Origin: Rhodobacteraceae bacterium HIMB11
GTDB lineage: Bacteria; Pseudomonadota; Alphaproteobacteria; Rhodobacterales; Rhodobacteraceae
NCBI GenBank assembly: GCA_000472185.1
Contig: AVDB01000001.1
Coordinates: 372,001 to 436,000, forward strand
Direction: 5' to 3'
DNA: 64,000 bases
Part shown: positions 1 to 8,005 of the stretch, piece after piece
Layout: the number at the start of each line of letters is the position of its first letter
Position numbering within the stretch: position 1 is the first letter of the stretch
The notes under the pieces: model-generated
What the model was told of the DNA's origin: nothing
Database searches by the model: none
What the model saw: the letters and a program-made list of their open reading frames with translations, nothing else
Position numbers and translations under genes: made by a program

Positions 1-17
1 TTCTGACGGGGAAACGC

Positions 18-1397
18 ATGGCTGATCTATTCGCGCCAACGGGTGCCGAGGCGATAAAAACATACATCTGCACAAAAGAAATAGCCAACGCCGTGTTAAC
101 CCAATTGTCGGATGCCCAACAAAAAGCTGCACAATTCCATGGTTTTGACGGCGGTTTGGGCCAAGCATTGGTTGTGCATGCAGCGGAACAACCCATCGCA
201 CTGTTGGGTATCGGAAATGATTCCGCGCGCAAACGCGGACGCTTTGCATTGGCAGCTGCGGCGGCAAAGCTGCCCGATGGCATCTATGAGCTCTGTAATG
301 ATGATGCATTGCAGGGGAATTCTGCGGAATTGGTTGGTTGGTTCATCGATCAATATCGTTTTGATCGATACAAAACGATCACGCGACCCACACGGCAATT
401 GGTCAAACCTGATTGGGCCGATGCAGATAAAATCGCTGCGATGGTCGAGGCCGAAATCCTGTGCCGAGACCTTATCAATACCCCCGCGGCCGATATGGGA
501 CCCGCCGAACTCGCCGACGCGGTTCGGGAATTGGCGGCACAACATAAGGCGGATTTTAGTGTCATTGTGGGTGATGAATTACTTGCCCAAAATTTCCCGA
601 TGATACACGCCGTAGGGCGCGCCGCAGAGCAAGAGCCGCGTTTGATTGACCTGAAATGGGGCAGCGCAGGGCCAAAGGTTACCTTGGTCGGCAAAGGCGT
701 TTGTTTCGATACAGGCGGGTTGGATTTGAAACCGGCCGCCAGCATGGCCCTGATGAAGAAAGATATGGGCGGGTCTGCCAATGTCATTGCACTGGCACAT
801 ATGATTATGCGCATGAAATTACCTGTTCAATTACGTGTACTTATCCCCGCGGTCGAAAATGCCGTATCTGGCAATGCGTTTCGCCCCAAAGACATCCTGA
901 ATTCACGCAAAGGATTAAGCGTCGAAATCAATAACACCGATGCAGAGGGTCGCCTAGTTCTGGCCGATGCGCTGGCCTTGGCGAGTGAGGATAATCCCGA
1001 TTTCATTCTGTCCATGGCCACATTAACGGGCGCGGCACGTGTTGCGGTTGGCCCCGATATCGCACCATTCTTTTCAGGATCCGCGGCACTTTCATCGGCT
1101 TTGTTGTCGGGTTGTCTCGACGCGCAGGACCCTGTTTGGGAATTGCCATTTTGGGATCCGTATGAGGTGATGATTGAACCCGATATTGCAGATTTGGACA
1201 ATGCTCCAGCGGGCGGATTGGGCGGCGCAATCACAGCGGCCTTGTTTTTACGTAGATTTGTGAATGATCCTGAAAAATACGCGCATTTCGATATCTTTGC
1301 GTGGAGTGCGCAAAACGCCCCTGGGCGGCCTAAGGGTGGAAATTCCACTGGTGCGCGTGCCGTTTTTGAGGCGTTGCCAAAGTTTCTGAAACTGTAA
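18..1397 (+). CDS. M17 family leucyl aminopeptidase
   Basis: Cytosolic metallo-aminopeptidase that removes N-terminal residues from peptides. The M17 signature NTDAEGRLVLADAL sits near residues 305-318 and holds two acidic metal ligands and the catalytic Arg. The other metal-site motifs are present: GKGVCFDTGG near residue 225 (Lys and Asp) and KKDMGG near 248 (Asp). The N-terminal ~150 residues are the variable M17 regulatory domain. At 459 aa it is slightly shorter than E. coli PepA (503 aa), typical of the second aminopeptidase of Rhodobacterales. The ATG follows a purine-rich GGGGAAA. Its stop overlaps the next start (TAATG), so the two are translationally coupled. I do not assign pepA or pepB because the subfamily cannot be settled by eye. 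Confidence 0.93.
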   Translation: MADLFAPTGAEAIKTYICTKEIANAVLTQLSDAQQKAAQFHGFDGGLGQALVVHAAEQPIALLGIGNDSARKRGRFALAAAAAKLPDGIYELCNDDALQGNSAELVGWFIDQYRFDRYKTITRPTRQLVKPDWADADKIAAMVEAEILCRDLINTPAADMGPAELADAVRELAAQHKADFSVIVGDELLAQNFPMIHAVGRAAEQEPRLIDLKWGSAGPKVTLVGKGVCFDTGGLDLKPAASMALMKKDMGGSANVIALAHMIMRMKLPVQLRVLIPAVENAVSGNAFRPKDILNSRKGLSVEINNTDAEGRLVLADALALASEDNPDFILSMATLTGAARVAVGPDIAPFFSGSAALSSALLSGCLDAQDPVWELPFWDPYEVMIEPDIADLDNAPAGGLGGAITAALFLRRFVNDPEKYAHFDIFAWSAQNAPGRPKGGNSTGARAVFEALPKFLKL

Positions 1398-2218
1398 TGG
1401 ATCGGCGATTTCAGGCATATAATGAACGTGTTGCTGCAATCGACCTGAAATCTGATATCGACCATCATAATTTTGTCCACCCCGAACGCTGCCAGATTGC
1501 TGTGCCTGTATGTGATTTGCTGGATCAGCCAAACGGAGATCGACAACGACAATTCCTTTATGGAGCCTCCGTTGATGTGTTGGAGGATGTCGCTGGCTGG
1601 GCCTTTGTGCGTCAACACTCAGATGGATATGTAGGGTATGTGAACTCTGCTGCATTGGGCAGCTATTCCGCCCCAACGCATTATGTCACAAACCCTTTGA
1701 CGCATTGCTATCGTGAGGCGGATTTCAAAAGCTGTGACATTGTGCAGCTACCCATGCAGTCCCAAATTAGGGTGCATGACCAAACGGAACGCTTTGGTAG
1801 AACTGACTTGGGCTGGATCCCTTTGACGCACTTGAAATCGCTTTCAGAAAAGGCCCAGGACATCGTGATAGAGGCGCAAAAGTTTCTAGGGGCGCCATAT
1901 CTGTGGGGTGGTAATACGGCATTGGGGATTGATTGTTCTGGTCTAGTTCAGGTTGCCTGCACAGCCTGCGGGATCGCCGCACCCGCCGATAGCGACTTAC
2001 AACGCGCAGCTTTGGGTGAACATGTCACAGGGGATGTAGAGCGTGGCGATTTATTGTTCTGGAAGGGACATGTTGCTTTGGTCCATGATGCGGCTCACAT
2101 TCTGCATGCAAACGCACGTGCAATGGCTGTCACATTGGAGCCCATCAAGGCTGCGATCGAAAGAATTGAAAAATCTGGGGATGGTCCCATCATTGCCCAC
2201 AAACGACTGAAAGGATAA
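1397..2218 (+). CDS. NlpC/P60 (C40) cell-wall peptidase with SH3-like N-terminus
   Basis: Probable gamma-D-glutamyl-diaminopimelate endopeptidase acting on peptidoglycan peptides. The NlpC/P60 core occupies about residues 155-270: catalytic Cys in GIDCSGLVQ (about residue 180), His in KGHVALV (about 224), and a third polar/His position in ILHANARA (about 236). Residues about 30-150 look like two SH3b-type segments (GASVDVLEDVAGWAFVRQ is the typical bacterial SH3 strand pattern). No signal peptide is visible, so it may act on imported muropeptides in the cytoplasm. Pairing with an M17 aminopeptidase fits a peptide or muropeptide recycling role (inference). Confidence 0.88.
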   Translation: MDRRFQAYNERVAAIDLKSDIDHHNFVHPERCQIAVPVCDLLDQPNGDRQRQFLYGASVDVLEDVAGWAFVRQHSDGYVGYVNSAALGSYSAPTHYVTNPLTHCYREADFKSCDIVQLPMQSQIRVHDQTERFGRTDLGWIPLTHLKSLSEKAQDIVIEAQKFLGAPYLWGGNTALGIDCSGLVQVACTACGIAAPADSDLQRAALGEHVTGDVERGDLLFWKGHVALVHDAAHILHANARAMAVTLEPIKAAIERIEKSGDGPIIAHKRLKG

Positions 2219-2221
2219 GTT

Positions 2222-3190
2222 GTGTCTGACCCATTTTTCCAACCTGTTTCTGGCTTTGAATTACCGCGGTTTGCGGGGGTTCCCACCTTTATGCGGCTGC
2301 CACACATAGCGCTGGATGATGCGCGGCTAAGCGATGTGGATATCGGAATTATTGGTGTTCCATGGGACAGCGGCACAACAAATCGCCCGGGTCCGCGTCA
2401 TGGACCACGTCAGTTACGAGATGCATCCACAATGATCCGTGCCGAACATCCAGTTAGCGGGATCAGGCCATTTGAGGTGATGAATATCGCAGACCTTGGG
2501 GATGTTGGGCCCAACCCCGCAGATATCATCGACAGCATGGATCGGATTACCGCATTTTATGATCAGGTGAAAAAGGCTGGGATCATTCCCATGACCGCGG
2601 GTGGCGATCATTTGACCTCATTGCCTGTTCTGCGCGCATTGGCCAAAGACGCACCTGTTGGGATGGTGCATTTTGACAGTCACACCGATCTGTTCCACAG
2701 CTATTTCGGTGGGACAATGTATACCCATGGCACCCCTTTCAGACGTGCGGTAGAAGAAGGATTATTGGATCCCAAACGGGTTGTCCAAATTGGCATTCGC
2801 GGCACACAGTATGATAGCGAAGATCTGGATTTCGCAAAGTCAGTTGGAATTCGTGTCATTAAGATTGAAGAGTTTCACGACCGCGGCGTGATAGATGTTA
2901 TGTCCGAGGCGCGTGACATTGTGGGTCAGGATCCCACCTATCTCTCATATGATATTGATTTTGTTGATCCCACATTCGCCCCGGGAACCGGCACGCCAGA
3001 GGTCGGTGGGCCCAATAGTTATCAGGCGTTGCATGTTGTTCGCGAGTTAAACGGGCTGAACTTAATTGGCGCTGATATGGTTGAGGTGTCGCCGCCTTTT
3101 GATCCAAGTGGTGGAACGGCATTCTTGGGCGTTTCGATCATGTTTGAAATTTTGTGCCAACTAAGTGCATCACGTGCGCGTAAAAAGTAA
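2222..3190 (+). CDS. speB: agmatinase / ureohydrolase family protein
   Basis: Binuclear Mn ureohydrolase; the closest textbook activity is agmatine to putrescine plus urea. All metal-binding motifs are visible: GGDH near residue 127, FDSHTD near 147, and DIDFVDPTFAPGTGTPE near 243 with the paired Asp ligands. Length (322 aa) is normal. It begins with GTG three bases after the preceding stop and so belongs to the same transcription unit. Several paralogues in this family hydrolyse guanidinobutyrate or other guanidino compounds, so the substrate is uncertain although the fold is not. Confidence 0.88.
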   Translation: MSDPFFQPVSGFELPRFAGVPTFMRLPHIALDDARLSDVDIGIIGVPWDSGTTNRPGPRHGPRQLRDASTMIRAEHPVSGIRPFEVMNIADLGDVGPNPADIIDSMDRITAFYDQVKKAGIIPMTAGGDHLTSLPVLRALAKDAPVGMVHFDSHTDLFHSYFGGTMYTHGTPFRRAVEEGLLDPKRVVQIGIRGTQYDSEDLDFAKSVGIRVIKIEEFHDRGVIDVMSEARDIVGQDPTYLSYDIDFVDPTFAPGTGTPEVGGPNSYQALHVVRELNGLNLIGADMVEVSPPFDPSGGTAFLGVSIMFEILCQLSASRARKK

Positions 3191-3210
3191 CTAGCAAAGT
3201 GACATTGGGG

Positions 3211-3239
3211 TTGACGATCTGGACGGATAATCCTAAACG
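3211..3239 (+). promoter_or_regulatory. candidate promoter of the tRNA gene
   Basis: TTGACG at 3211-3216, a 17-base spacer, then TAAACG at 3234-3239, ending 10 bases before the tRNA. The -35 is good and the -10 is weak. It is supported mainly by position. Confidence 0.35.
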
Positions 3240-3249
3240 GTCCTTCGTT

Positions 3250-3326
3250 GGCGGAGTAGCTCAGGTGGTTAGAGCAGCGGAATCATAATCCGCGTGTCGG
3301 GGGTTCAAGTCCCTCCTCCGCTACCA
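3250..3326 (+). tRNA. tRNA-Met (anticodon CAT)
   Basis: A 77-nt cloverleaf including encoded CCA. The acceptor stem is GGCGGAG paired with CTCCGCT, with a G-U at the first pair. The D arm contains AGCTCAGGTGGTTAGAGC, the anticodon loop ATCATAA gives CAT, and the T arm has GGTTCAAGTCC. The acceptor and variable regions match elongator tRNA-Met better than tRNA-Ile2. Its 3' half (3281-3326) is repeated imperfectly at 6506-6551, which marks it as an integration site. Confidence 0.93.
3281..3326 (+). repeat. attachment-site-like repeat, left copy (inside tRNA-Met)
   Basis: The 3' 46 bases of the tRNA, from the anticodon loop to CCA. They align without gaps to 6506-6551 with 43 of 46 identical. 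The tRNA is intact, as expected when an element integrates and restores the 3' end. Confidence 0.8.
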
Positions 3327-3398
3327 ACTCACTCCACGAACTTACTTGTTTTGATAAAAGGTGGTGCCAATATGGTAACTTTTTTGCCTAGTATAAAG

Positions 3399-4316
3399 CT
3401 ATTGTGCAGTCACCGTGAATTCGAAACCTTGCGGGATGACGATTAGTAGACAGGCATTTCCACCGCTGCTGTTCCTTGTACAGTCTGCTGGTGCATTGTT
3501 GAACGCAGTGTTCCGGTAATTTGATTGAATATGGAACATATCGGTCAGTTTGAAGCCAAGGCTAACGTTAGATGTATTTGCGTTGATCACAATCGGGTTA
3601 TTAAATTCTTGAATTCCAAATAGATAGTCTCCATCAAGATCACCACTTCCATTTGCAGGGAGTGATTTATTTGAATCCAATACATACATTGAATATGGGC
3701 CTGTGGGTGATGTGCGATTAGTAATCGCATACACGTCAAGTCCAGAAAATGAAAACGCGTTGTAATTTGCAGTAAAATACTCTGGATTAGGAGTGGAGCC
3801 ACAATCAAATGGTAAATCACTGATGGAATTGTAACCAGGAGTACTTGCGATAAATTCGTTCCAAGTTCCTGTGGTTGTCCAACAAGTAGTGCCGATATTA
3901 AGAGAGTTTCCTTTTAGAGGCTTATCAAAAGTATAACTGCCTTTAAGTGCTATCGTTTCATCGATCAATATCGCCGCGTGTGTATACGTTCCCTCCGATA
4001 TCGTTACAGGACTATCACCAGTCAATGAGGTTGATGCACCGCTGCTAGTCAGCTCCACTGAGAGCCCATTTGCATCATTTATGATCAAGTCACATTTTTG
4101 CTCGTAATTTAGGTAGGTAGGTTCAGACGTACACAACCCAATCTGCAGCATAGTATATTTTTGTGACCCCTCTGATGTGTAGCAGTCAGCATACCCGGAA
4201 GAGTCGGTTTGAATAGGTGTATCACACGCTGTGGTTGCTACCGCCTGTGCATTGTTGGGTAATAGGAATGTCACCAGAGATAAAACGGCCAAACTCAATA
4301 AAAATTGTTTTTTCAT
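3399..4316 (-). CDS. exported protein of unknown function, linked to inverse autotransporter
   Basis: I do not recognise the family. The N-terminus is a clear Sec signal peptide (MKKQFLLSLAVLSLVTFLLP, cleavage probably after NAQA near residue 25). The mature part is rich in Ser, Thr, Gly and Asn, has about ten cysteines, and alternates short hydrophobic strands (ITLKG-, YTFDKPL-like segments), so a secreted beta-rich, disulfide-bonded protein is likely. It starts two bases after the stop of the upstream beta-barrel gene and is presumably co-transcribed. The order barrel then exported protein suggests that this is the surface-exposed partner of the barrel (inference). It lies wholly inside the tRNA-bounded island. 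Confidence 0.75.
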   Translation of the reverse strand: MKKQFLLSLAVLSLVTFLLPNNAQAVATTACDTPIQTDSSGYADCYTSEGSQKYTMLQIGLCTSEPTYLNYEQKCDLIINDANGLSVELTSSGASTSLTGDSPVTISEGTYTHAAILIDETIALKGSYTFDKPLKGNSLNIGTTCWTTTGTWNEFIASTPGYNSISDLPFDCGSTPNPEYFTANYNAFSFSGLDVYAITNRTSPTGPYSMYVLDSNKSLPANGSGDLDGDYLFGIQEFNNPIVINANTSNVSLGFKLTDMFHIQSNYRNTAFNNAPADCTRNSSGGNACLLIVIPQGFEFTVTAQ

Positions 4317-4318
4317 AA

Positions 4319-5326
4319 TCAGTATCCACTCACTGTGACGCCAAGTTTGATGGCCTTTTTGATAATTCTGTTCTCACGCTGAACTGGCTTGTACAGCTTC
4401 TCACGTATGGGCTTCAGGCTTGTAGACCACTTGCCGTCTTGCTTCGCCTTGGTTGGCGCCGTGTTCGCACCTAGCGGGATGCTGTATCTGATCGAGGCAA
4501 CAGTGTCCTTGGTATTGTTGCCTTCCTTCTGCTGTGCAATGCCGATTGTGACGTTGGGCGCAATCTCTGCTTCAAAACCCCATTCGTCGTTTTCGGTTTT
4601 GTATCCAGCACCATCCTTAAATTCGCTTTGCTTGAAGTAGATGTTGGAAGAATAGAAGTATGGCAGGTTACCAGTGATCTTGATGTCATGACCATCAAGC
4701 GCCGTCTCATTGATCCCGTCATGTGTGATCGTACCGGATACTGCGTTGTATTTGTTCGCACGCATCTCAAGTAGTGAGGTGAGCAACTCAACACCAAAGC
4801 CAGTACGCTTGTGTTCACTATCTAGCTCATAGTCATAAAACGCGTTGACACCCATGATGACTGTCTCATCGTCATTGATGTGACGGACGCCAAAGCCAAG
4901 GTTGGCCGTGGTGCGACTATCAAAGGAGCTAATCGATGTCTGATTGAAGACAAAGGTATTCTTTGTTTCATGCAGGCGTAGAACACCAAGCAATTCAGTC
5001 TTAGTCGTCGTGCCTGTCGTATCTAAGCCAAAGGCGTCTGATCCGAGTGACAATTCAAGGTGTGTAAAAGGCGTCGTCGCGACGATATTGTCCTCAACAT
5101 CATCAAGCGCGGAGTTCGCTGCGTTCAGCGAATATGTCGCTGCCTCATTCTTTGCCGCCTCCTCTGCATTCCCATCCTCAAAACCCTGTACAATGTTCTT
5201 CACAATCGATGGAAGTTTATCTTTGAAGAAAGATTGTTCCGCATTTAGAGCAATTGGTGTAATTGCTGTTGATGCAATTAAAAACACACTTAAAGTTTTG
5301 TACATTTGTGAACTCATGAATTGCAA
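4319..5326 (-). CDS. inverse autotransporter beta-barrel protein (intimin/invasin type), no passenger
   Basis: Outer-membrane barrel of the intimin/invasin class. After a signal-like N-terminus (MYKTLSVFLIASTAITPIAL, starting from one of several nearby Mets) and a short acidic linker, about residues 85-300 show the family pattern. NLGFGVRHINDDETVIMGVN followed by AFYDYELDSEHKRTGFGVEL closely follows the intimin consensus, and the final strand RYSIPLG is present. In the known family the barrel secretes a C-terminal Ig-like passenger. Here the protein ends about 45 residues after the barrel, so no passenger is fused. The next gene encodes a separate exported protein. The start at 5326 could instead be the internal ATG giving MSSQMYK. 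Confidence 0.85.
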   Translation of the reverse strand: MQFMSSQMYKTLSVFLIASTAITPIALNAEQSFFKDKLPSIVKNIVQGFEDGNAEEAAKNEAATYSLNAANSALDDVEDNIVATTPFTHLELSLGSDAFGLDTTGTTTKTELLGVLRLHETKNTFVFNQTSISSFDSRTTANLGFGVRHINDDETVIMGVNAFYDYELDSEHKRTGFGVELLTSLLEMRANKYNAVSGTITHDGINETALDGHDIKITGNLPYFYSSNIYFKQSEFKDGAGYKTENDEWGFEAEIAPNVTIGIAQQKEGNNTKDTVASIRYSIPLGANTAPTKAKQDGKWSTSLKPIREKLYKPVQRENRIIKKAIKLGVTVSGY

Positions 5327-5335
5327 TTTGATATT

Positions 5336-5354
5336 ATCATAATGAGATTATGAT
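5336..5354. promoter_or_regulatory. candidate operator (8-3-8 inverted repeat)
   Basis: ATCATAAT-GAG-ATTATGAT is a perfect inverted repeat starting 10 bases upstream of the barrel gene start. It lies between that gene and the divergent winged-helix gene and could be the latter's binding site (inference). Confidence 0.45.
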
Positions 5355-5362
5355 CATATATT

Positions 5363-5377
5363 TTGCAATGATTGCAA
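5363..5377. promoter_or_regulatory. candidate operator (7-1-7 inverted repeat)
   Basis: TTGCAAT-G-ATTGCAA is a perfect palindrome in the divergent intergenic region, 63 bases upstream of the regulator start. A related ATTGCAAT lies next to the barrel gene start near 5320. Confidence 0.45.
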
Positions 5378-5410
5378 GAACTATTTTCGATGATTATACA
5401 TGTTGACTAA

Positions 5411-5446
5411 TAGGTCGTTAACATGAATTAGGTCGTTAACATGAAT
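5411..5446 (+). repeat. 18-bp tandem duplication spanning the regulator start
   Basis: taggtcgttaacatgaat occurs at 5411-5428 and again at 5429-5446. The second copy supplies the start codon of the winged-helix gene. The first copy gives a two-codon frame ATG AAT TAG ending immediately upstream. Confidence 0.85.
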
Positions 5447-5737
5447 GCAAAATTGCAAAGTTTTCTACAGCTTAAAAAGCTTCTGGTTCTGATGGAAGCT
5501 GACCTAGGTATCGATAATCTTGAGCAAAACGAGCGCGACCTTCTCGCTGCGATTGTGGATGTTCAAAAAGATGACGGATCATTCGATAGTGATGCTTTGA
5601 AATCACATAACTTGATATCAAAACAGTCTAACGCTACTTTTTTCCGTACTCTTCGCTCGCTTCAGGATAAAGGATACGTTGCAAAGAGTTCAGGACGAGG
5701 ACGCGGTTCTTATGTACTAATTAGCGAACCGACGTAA
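5441..5737 (+). CDS. small winged-helix DNA-binding protein
   Basis: A 98-aa protein with MarR/HTH-type topology. Residues about 22-45 (ERDLLAAIVDVQKDDGSF) form the first helices, 55-80 (SNATFFRTLRSLQDKGYVAK) the recognition helix region, and GRGRGSYVLI the wing. It is divergent from the barrel operon and is the only regulator in the island, so control of the barrel gene is likely (inference). Its last 21 bases overlap the convergent membrane-protein gene. The family is not identified beyond the winged helix. Confidence 0.75.
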   Translation: MNAKLQSFLQLKKLLVLMEADLGIDNLEQNERDLLAAIVDVQKDDGSFDSDALKSHNLISKQSNATFFRTLRSLQDKGYVAKSSGRGRGSYVLISEPT

Positions 5738-6370
5738 TAGCCTGAACACTAACATCAGAGCGAAAAAGCACACAAACGTTCCCAGAGTATCGCCTACCAT
5801 AAAGGCAAGCATTGTGGGCAGGCTGTTTTCAGGTAAGATATCGCCTGCAAAGATTATATTGTGACCTAGCGAGTTAATTATGGATGACACAAATGCAATG
5901 AGCATTAGATGGCGCCAGGTTGTCGTCGATATTGAGCGTGCTGACTGATAAAGATTTAAGCCGCTCATACGAAAGATTTCAAACGAAAACCAAGCAACGC
6001 TACTTACTAGGCACCACGCATAGAACGATTTGAGAGTAAATTCAGCGTCAGGCGTGAGTACTAAGTGCATTACACAATTGGCTATGAACAGGTACAAGAT
6101 GGACCAGCCTCCAAACAGCCATGCTGTAACTACGCGCACACCGTGTAGAGGGAAAATAAGTGCTGCAAAAGTCGTGATCATTGGTAAGTATGCTTGTTGT
6201 GCAGGCACAATCAGAGATTTCACCAAAATCATGGAAGCGATGTAGCCGACGGTTACGTACACAATATTCTTAAAATGATACTGGAAAGTTCCTGACATAT
6301 TCGTTCTCCGATTTTTGAAGATAAAAATCTCAGAACTTGGTGCAATGCAATAGTAAGTTGACATTTTCAT
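5717..6370 (-). CDS. integral membrane protein, MASE1-like sensor fold (tentative)
   Basis: About five or six hydrophobic segments: IVYVTVGYIASMILVKSLIV, LPMITTFAALIFPLHGVRVV, GWSILYLFIANCVMHLVL, WCLVSSVAWFSF, LMLIAFVSSIINSLGHN and GTFVCFFALMLVFRLL. A C-terminal GDTLGTF segment resembles the GD.LG motif of MASE1 membrane sensor domains, but no output domain is fused. Translation may start at the Met giving MSGTFQYHF (about 6298) rather than 6370. It overlaps convergently with the winged-helix gene. A role in signal sensing for the island is only a suggestion. Confidence 0.6.
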   Translation of the reverse strand: MKMSTYYCIAPSSEIFIFKNRRTNMSGTFQYHFKNIVYVTVGYIASMILVKSLIVPAQQAYLPMITTFAALIFPLHGVRVVTAWLFGGWSILYLFIANCVMHLVLTPDAEFTLKSFYAWCLVSSVAWFSFEIFRMSGLNLYQSARSISTTTWRHLMLIAFVSSIINSLGHNIIFAGDILPENSLPTMLAFMVGDTLGTFVCFFALMLVFRLLRRFAN

Positions 6371-6505
6371 GGCTTAAGGCATTCTTCTTCAAGAAATAAC
6401 TCTTAATTACCTATGATGTTCCCGCCAATTCTTTCGGAAAAGAGCAGTGTAGTTAGTTAAAAGGCACTGCGTTAGACACAATATTTTAACTAACTGTTTT
6501 ATTAT

Positions 6506-6551
6506 AATCATAATCCGCGTGTCGGGGGTTCAAATACCTCCGCCGCTACCA
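6506..6551 (+). repeat. partial tRNA-Met copy, right attachment-site remnant
   Basis: A 46-base copy of the tRNA-Met 3' half with three substitutions relative to 3281-3326 (two in the T arm/acceptor region). It lacks the acceptor 5' strand, D arm and half of the anticodon arm, so it is not a functional tRNA. It marks the right end of the 3.2-kb island. The rest of the 6371-6811 gap shows no gene on either strand. Confidence 0.8.
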
Positions 6552-6811
6552 AAAATCCTTGGTTTTTACTTAGCTTTTACAAACTCTTGTGAGTTTTAAT
6601 GTGCTTTTCGCTTTTTGATTAGTAAAACTATTTTCTGTTAATTTTTGTGACACGTTGTGAAAGGATTGTGACAGAAAAGCTTATACATCGCCGAATCTGT
6701 TCCGCTAGTAGCTAAAATCTGCATCTTGCTCACCCCACCCAGGTGTTACCACACAACCAATCCGATGGTTTGTGTGAATGAGTGACGATCAATCCAGGTA
6801 AATAAATTAAA

Positions 6812-7990
6812 TTACGTATAAATCGATAAAAGGTTTTCGTTCGAAAATTCGCTGAAACGATTTAGAGGAATCTTGAACCAATCAGAAAGTATCGATGCGT
6901 ATACTGATCGGTAGTCCATTGTAAATTTCATATCACCCTCAACTAAATCACCGAGATCAGGATGTACTCCCCAAATGCCTCCTTTTATCGCTCCTGATAA
7001 CATAAAGTGTGGAGCAGCAGTGCCATGATCAGTACCTTCAGATTCATTTTCAAGTGCTCGGCGGCCAAACTCCGAGTAGGTCATTATAAGCGTACTCTCC
7101 CAGTGCCCGCTTCTAATCAGTGATTTTCGCAAGCCAGCTAAACCGCGACCGAGGTCTCTAAGTAAATTTGGATGTCGCCAAATTTGATGTTCGTGAGTAT
7201 CAAAGCCATCTAACTTTATTTTAAACACTGGCGCGTCAATCCCAGCATCGATTAGTTGTGCAGCCATTGCTGCTTGCCTACCAAATTCCCCAGCATCATA
7301 TCGAATATCGCGATGTCGATTTAATCGTTTAATTTTACCGCTGATGCTTGCCATCGAATTGTTAAGTGCGTTCCCCCTATCCATGATCATTGAAAGAGCT
7401 GGGTTTGCAGAATTAGTTTGTGTGTTTGAAGCCAACTTTTCAGTAGTAGCACTTAAACTACTGAATTGGTTTAGTGAGGTCATCGAGAGCCATACTCCAG
7501 AACTTGATAGGAAGACGCCCATACCGCCGTCTAAACTTATGCCATGAGCGTCAAGCTTATCTGAACCTGTCATCCCCTCAATGTCTTCTGTCAACCAACC
7601 ATTTTTACCCGCTTGGCTTCCATCTCCTCCGGTCTCCCATAGGGCAATAGACTTAAAGTGGGACCGGTTTTGACCCGGGTAGCCGAGACCTTGAATAACC
7701 GCCATATCGCCCGATTGGAACGCAGGATCCAGGGGCCGCAGTTCACTATTTAGCGCCAAATCATTTCCGATATCGAATACTTTATCCTTAGACAAAGCAA
7801 TATTTGGCCTAATTTCAAAATAGCGATCATCGTTAATTGGGATCACGGTGTTAAGACCATCATTGGCGCCGGATAGTTCAACCAATATCAATCTTCGACC
7901 AGTTCGTTGTGCTGCAGAAGCAATTCCTAAAGGCGCTAGCGGTATCGCCATTCCCGCAACTAAGGATCTTATTAACTCTCGTCTATTCAA
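6812..7990 (-). CDS. DUF1501 family exported protein
   Basis: Member of DUF1501, a sulfatase/alkaline-phosphatase-like fold that usually follows a DUF1800 gene. The N-terminus MNRRELIRSLVAGMAIPLA with two Arg resembles a Tat/Sec signal. The family motif ILVELSGANDGLNTVIP is near residue 35, with NRSHFKSIALWETG near 108, DGFDTHEHQ near 262, and TYSEFGRRALENESEGTDHG near 305, all in the expected order. It starts 15 bases after the upstream DUF1800 stop, so the two are one operon. The biochemical function of the family is not established. Length (392 aa) is normal. Confidence 0.88.
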   Translation of the reverse strand: MNRRELIRSLVAGMAIPLAPLGIASAAQRTGRRLILVELSGANDGLNTVIPINDDRYFEIRPNIALSKDKVFDIGNDLALNSELRPLDPAFQSGDMAVIQGLGYPGQNRSHFKSIALWETGGDGSQAGKNGWLTEDIEGMTGSDKLDAHGISLDGGMGVFLSSSGVWLSMTSLNQFSSLSATTEKLASNTQTNSANPALSMIMDRGNALNNSMASISGKIKRLNRHRDIRYDAGEFGRQAAMAAQLIDAGIDAPVFKIKLDGFDTHEHQIWRHPNLLRDLGRGLAGLRKSLIRSGHWESTLIMTYSEFGRRALENESEGTDHGTAAPHFMLSGAIKGGIWGVHPDLGDLVEGDMKFTMDYRSVYASILSDWFKIPLNRFSEFSNENLLSIYT

Positions 7991-8005
7991 GTTGCACTCC
8001 GTTAA

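Noticed and set aside
6506-6551. Second tRNA-Met gene
   Set aside because: Only the 3' half is present; no acceptor 5' strand, D arm or complete anticodon stem.
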